In this document: positions 59,609-64,000 of the stretch, in pieces
How the letters are laid out: every line of letters begins with the position of its first letter
Position numbering within the stretch: position 1 is the stretch's first letter
Assembly: GCF_030463565.1 (NCBI RefSeq)
Contig: NC_134646.1
Location: 69,395,710-69,459,709, forward strand
From: Pelecanus crispus
Taxonomy: Eukaryota > Chordata > Aves > Pelecaniformes > Pelecanidae
DNA: 64,000 nt
Direction of reading: 5' to 3'
The notes under the pieces: generated by a model
Seen by the model: only the letters and a program-made list of their open reading frames with translations
Database searches by the model: none
What the model was told of the DNA's origin: nothing
Translations under genes and position numbers: made by a program

Positions 59609-60486
59609 CTGGAGAAGAGATATTTAATGTTAAATGCTACTTAATTTTAAAACTGTCTCTTTTTATCCATTAAATTTACCCACTAACAGGATTATAGTTA
59701 AATTTAGTGTATGAAGGATACAATGTGTGACATGAAGATGATTAGTCAAGTTGAAAGGAGAAACACTTTCTCCATCAACACCAGGCACTGAAACCCCAAA
59801 ATACTCCCCCTCCCACACCAAAGGAAACCTAAAACACATTAAAGCGACTGGACCTTTCCAACTGAGTCCTGGAGCATTGCTGCCTCTGGATGATATGCCC
59901 ATAGTGATTTGCATTCTTTTCAACATGTCAATATAGCAGTATTCCTCTGTCACACTCCCAAATTTTACTTTAATTTTTTCCATATTAATAAAATCATCAG
60001 CGTAAAAACTTTCATGTCAGTCTTGTAATCCCTTCCCACTTCATCTTAAATCAAGCACCCTTTTCATGTTGCTTAATGATCTTACAGTTACATCCTAAGT
60101 TTAGGCATAAAATTTCAGCTGTTAATAATTAACTAAAGATAAGCCATCCAAACCATAGATGACTTAATATTGAATTTTATTTTAATGTAAAAAATTAACT
60201 ACACCACAGTTATCAAAAGAACTTACTCTACTGAAACGTATCAAGTTGGGCACACTGTTTCACACTGGTTTTACTATCTATGGTAGCAGAAAAACGCAAA
60301 TTGTACAGCGATATCAGCTCAGATTTTTCTAAATGACTCATCAAAAATTAATTTTCAAAGACTGATTAAAAGAGAAATTCCAGTCACATTATCATAGTAA
60401 ACAAAAGGCACTTCATTTTTAAGCATATCAGAATATTAGATTGCTAGTGACTAAAAAAATGAAGAACGATGTTCTTTATGTACTAC

Positions 60487-60648
60487 CTCTAGAATCTCCT
60501 CAAGCAGAACCAGAAGATTCTCTGTGGAAGAACTACTGAGTTCTAGTGAATTTAAAGCTTTTGCATAAATACGAACATCTGGTGCAGTTGGGTCCATCAA
60601 GATTCCGCTGCAAATTTTCATTGCTAAACTATCATGCACTGTTAAGTC
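60487..60648 (-). CDS. NCAPG: NCAPG exon, C-terminal HEAT domain
   Basis: A 162-base exon with phase 0 at both ends. Acceptor cctttacag|gactta and donor ctagag|gtagta are on the minus strand. It reads DLTVHDSLAMKICSGILMDP, then KALNSLELSSSSTENLLVLL and EEILE. Helical leucine-rich repeats are typical of the condensin G-subunit C-terminal domain. The frame is intact. Confidence 0.95.
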
Positions 60649-61059
60649 CTGTAAAGGAAAGAAATCAGATATCAGAAATTTTGCTGGGAACTATTTACTA
60701 AGGACAGCAATGAGATCATTCTGATTTAAGCAGCTAATGACTAATTTTACATGGTAAACATTTTCTTAAAATGCAGTATTTTGAGTACATACACCAATGG
60801 ATTTTTATAAATACTTTTCCCAATATAGACAATTAGGCACAGTGCAAGTTCCTACTAGCATTTTTTTAATTGTAAGAGGGAGGGAAAACTGAAGGAGGTA
60901 GGTCAAGCTAAAAGATTTCATTACCTGAACAGTCACTCACCTAATCCAGCTTCTGACACTAAGAATCTCAGAAGCCCAGACAGCTAGCAGGAAGTGAAGG
61001 GGGGTAGTTCTTAATCTCTAGACACAAATATTGCTTTCCTCCAGTTTAACACACTGTAC

Positions 61060-61234
61060 CTGATAGTCCTGAGACTTTTTAGACTGAGGTTTCAGTCCAC
61101 TTGGTCTGGTCAGGTCCACTAACAGTTCAGAAACATTGCCAATATCTATTTCAGCCAAAGGTGAAGTTGCAGGAGCATTTAACAGTGTTTGCAGAGTTGG
61201 AAGATAAGCTTCTTCAAAGCATTCCTGGTTAGAC
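61060..61234 (-). CDS. NCAPG: NCAPG exon, C-terminal HEAT domain
   Basis: A 175-base exon. Acceptor tgaaacag|gtctaa and donor tatcag|gtacag are on the minus strand. The leading G completes AG|G (Arg). It then reads SNQECFEEAYLPTLQTLLNA, IGNVSELLVDLTRPSGLKPQ and SQDYQ. The ECFEEA...PTLQTL and ELLVDLTRPSGL blocks are hallmark NCAPG sequence and gave the identification of the gene. Confidence 0.97.
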
Positions 61235-63975
61235 CTGTTTCAATTGAGTCCAACATTAGTAGCATAATGAGGCAAAATTAAACCTTAATTCACCCCTAAA
61301 TTTTCTCTTCTATGACAAAAGTTCACAGACCCATTACAAAACATCAGTCAAAGCAGAGTGGGAGCAGCCACCTCGGTAAATACAGCCAGCAGGATTAAGA
61401 CATTAAAACTGCTCCACAGAACCAATTTATTTTAAGTTTTAGCACGTAGTATTTCACGTAAGTTTTAAGTAACACTTCCTGCCTCTGAACAGTTTGAAAG
61501 TTCACGCTTACTACCAAAAACCTAACTGATATATACAGATATATTCTCAAGGGACAGAAATACATTTCTAAATCTTTCATTTAGATTAATCTGTCTTCTG
61601 CTCATTCCTCCGTCCTGCTACCATTTTTCTTTGGGGATACTTCTCATTACATAAGAAAGCAAAGAAGCCTGGCAAAAAAATGCAGTGGTTAACAAGATTT
61701 TTGGAAGAAATATTTGTGCTTTCTTTTCTCAAAAGCGTTAATAACTCCTGCCAAGCAAGCCTAAAAATTATGTTGCACTTGGTTCTGCAGCAAGTTGTCT
61801 AAAAGTGTTGTTCCACAAGACGGGTCAAAAAAATTTAAAAGCTAAGGTGTCAAAATGTACAAGGTACTAGTTGGTGAAATAAAGGCTTTTTTGTTTCTGA
61901 TACTTTTTAACCTCCTATTTGAACCCAAATAACTACAGAAGAAAACTGAGAAAGTCAATAATTTCAAAAAAGCAGATTGTTTGCTGCTGGATTATTGAGC
62001 CAAATCAGCTGACCAAAAGACTTTTTGAGCACTAAAACTGGGGCAAGAAAGAATGGAAGCAAGAACTCTCCCTTTCAGCAGCTTTAAGGTTTTAGATTGG
62101 CTCAAGCATAACTGAAGTATCATTCAGATTATTTCCTGTAAATTAAAAAAAAAATACATTTTAAAGAAGTCTAGTAGCATAAAGGCACAAGGCAGAAGTT
62201 TCTCCTCTTAGGCTGCCAGAGAGTTTATCACTTTTTAGAAATTATTCCATGAATAAGAATTGTTCACTGGTTACGGGATCCTGTCCCTGTTTTAGCATGC
62301 CATGCCACTACTGACATGACAGAATATTTATAGAAGTCAGCATCAACATTTTTCCCCTCAGAGTTCAAATATTTCATTTCAAAAAGTAAGCATCTTGATT
62401 ATATCTGTGACCAGATGGAGAGGTTAACAGAGCAACAACACCCGGAAAACAAATGGAATTTTAAAATTCGGTGAGAGATCAGTACCAAAATTAGGTATGA
62501 GCCTCAGCCAAATCTCATTCATTATCCGAGTTTTCCTTTTCTGAATGACAACTTTGCAGACAGTTCTGAATTATGCATGGTAATTAATAATTCTGTACTG
62601 AAAATACTGTATTAGTAACAAAAGACACTCCATGATAGATCTTGAAATGAACCGTTTGTGATCCAGAATGCAGATAATGTTTTGAGAGAGAAAATTAACG
62701 AGGTTTCCTAACTAAACAGAGATTCCAAATCAATGAGCCAGACTAAGATTTAGGACTGTTCTCTACTGATTTTTCTGATTTTTGCTTAAAGCATACACCA
62801 TGTTTTTCTCATCTATGAGGTGCCAGAAGGAGTTGCCTCATTTGCAAATGACTTTGCAATTACACAGAATTACTCAGGTGGGCAATCATTAGGACTCATA
62901 ATAAAAAAAAAAACAAACTCACAGGGTCAGAAGACAATATTCACAGGTAAAAGATTATCAATGTTAAAAGCTTAAATTCATTAGTCACTATCAGAGATAC
63001 TGGAAGCATATGAAATTAGTTTTTATGTTACTTACTTTCAAAAGAATTTAAGTGGGAAAACCCCATTCTGGAGGAGACTGGGTATTTTTCTTCTCCCACT
63101 CCCCACCTCTTCCCCCCCTTCTCCTCCCTGACAACAGCAAAAATACATTTGTTTGGGTTTTTTTTCCTCTCCAAACCAACTCCCCCTATGAACTATTGCT
63201 CTTAATGTGGTAATTTATAGGCCACAAAAAATTAAATTCAATTTGTTTTGGAAAAACAGATAAGGTAATATATAATATGCCTAAATTAAATCTTAACCAT
63301 AGAAAAAGCAGATAAAAACTCAGCTAGTTCAGACTGGCTAAAACCACGAGCAACAACTGAAAAAGTTAAACATTTTTTTCTTTGAGCAAATGAAAGGAGA
63401 TGAGAATTACTATTTAAGCTTCTATGCTCTTACATAAGCTTTCTACCTCCTTTGTCCACCACCAAAATAAACAGGAGATTTTGAACCTGCTGTGAGTTTT
63501 GATTGGAGTATTATTTGGTTAAAAAACAAAACAAAACCAAAACCCAACCCACAACCAACCAGCCCACTGCTTTGATATCTGCTGGGCACCGATTATTTTC
63601 TTTTGAAGCATTCCTGCTAGCTACTTTGCAGTGACACTTCAAAGTCGACCTGTAGTGCTCAACAGCATAAATAAGTAAAGCACATCTTTTTAAATTAATC
63701 TTTTATTCAGTATCTTGAAGAACAGTTTCAATTTCAGGCTTAGGAAAGAAAAAAAAGTGGAAGGCCACAGGGGTAAGAGGGAATTAATGGAAAGTCTTCA
63801 GAATAGTCATAGATTGAGATTATGTATGTTCGAAAGTAATATGCATAGGAGGCTGAACTAGACCCTTTAGGTCTAATTTGCATTTGTGCAATTTCTACCT
63901 TGTGCTAGATCAAAAAATGTTCCTAAAGCTGCTAGACCAATGTCTATTTTCACATAATAATTTAAAAGGCCATAC
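61235..63975 (-). other. NCAPG: NCAPG intron
   Basis: A 2.7-kb intron, AT-rich, with short A-runs and a C/T-rich stretch near 63085-63130. No repeat family or open frame of note was recognised. Confidence 0.8.
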
Positions 63976-64000
63976 CTATTTGCGTAAGCAAATAATGGGA
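63976..64000 (-). CDS. NCAPG: NCAPG exon, cut by window end
   Basis: The last 25 bases of an exon that continues beyond the window. On the minus strand they read ...PLFAYAN and end AG at the donor gtatgg. AG joins G of the next exon to give Arg, so the protein reads FAYANRSNQECFEEA, matching the NCAPG HEAT region. Confidence 0.88.

Noticed and set aside
1..64000. tRNA, rRNA, CRISPR array or operon-like gene cluster
   Set aside because: No cloverleaf-consistent tRNA boxes, no rRNA signature, and no regularly spaced direct repeats were seen; the window is spliced vertebrate gene space.

Overview
The window is vertebrate nuclear DNA and almost certainly from a bird. It carries several CR1 LINE copies with their characteristic 3' ends, avian-type solo LTRs, and the conserved LCORL-NCAPG gene pair in tail-to-tail order (LCORL on +, NCAPG on -). 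The species cannot be named from the sequence. No bacterial-style gene, operon, tRNA, rRNA or CRISPR array was seen. Most short open frames are chance, repeat-derived or antisense shadows.

LCORL (+ strand, about 1-51000). Its 5' exons lie upstream of the window. The first visible coding exons are 5986-6240 and 15992-16082; each carries one CtBP-binding motif (PLDLTV, then VLDLST). The exon ending at 16082 leaves two bases (GG). Three downstream acceptors continue in frame from it. The first, 17484-18516, encodes the classic short isoform with a C-terminal pipsqueak-type helix-turn-helix. The second, 25294-30167, is a 4.87-kb exon encoding the long isoform known as PALI2, a Polycomb PRC2 partner. 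The third, 47675-47858, encodes a short 61-residue acidic/polar tail that I infer as an alternative end. The long exon ends at a strong donor and is followed by a 43-base micro-exon at 48245 that adds another GRP (AT-hook-like) core and a basic tail. There the bases GTAA act either as an in-frame stop or as a donor to a possible last exon at 50802-51030.

The introns hold CR1 fragments (3960-4285, 5135-5360, 15400-15565, 45145-46005, 46848-47076), two inverted copies of one LTR family (9228-10052 and 11655-12028), a G-free A/C tract (6511-6615), microsatellites, and a strikingly well-preserved MIR-like SINE (24850-24990) just ahead of the PALI2 exon.

Between the genes (51031-53400) sit two solo-type LTRs of a second family. 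The one at 52753-53289 is flanked by a perfect 5-bp target duplication.

NCAPG (- strand, about 53385-64000+). Six complete exons and the edge of a seventh encode the C-terminal ~276 residues of condensin I subunit G. All splice phases join without a break. The intron 55234-59436 contains an old CR1 interrupted by a younger CR1 with a 4-bp flanking duplication. The two genes form a locus repeatedly associated with body size in vertebrates. LCORL acts in transcriptional repression and chromatin, and NCAPG in mitotic chromosome condensation.
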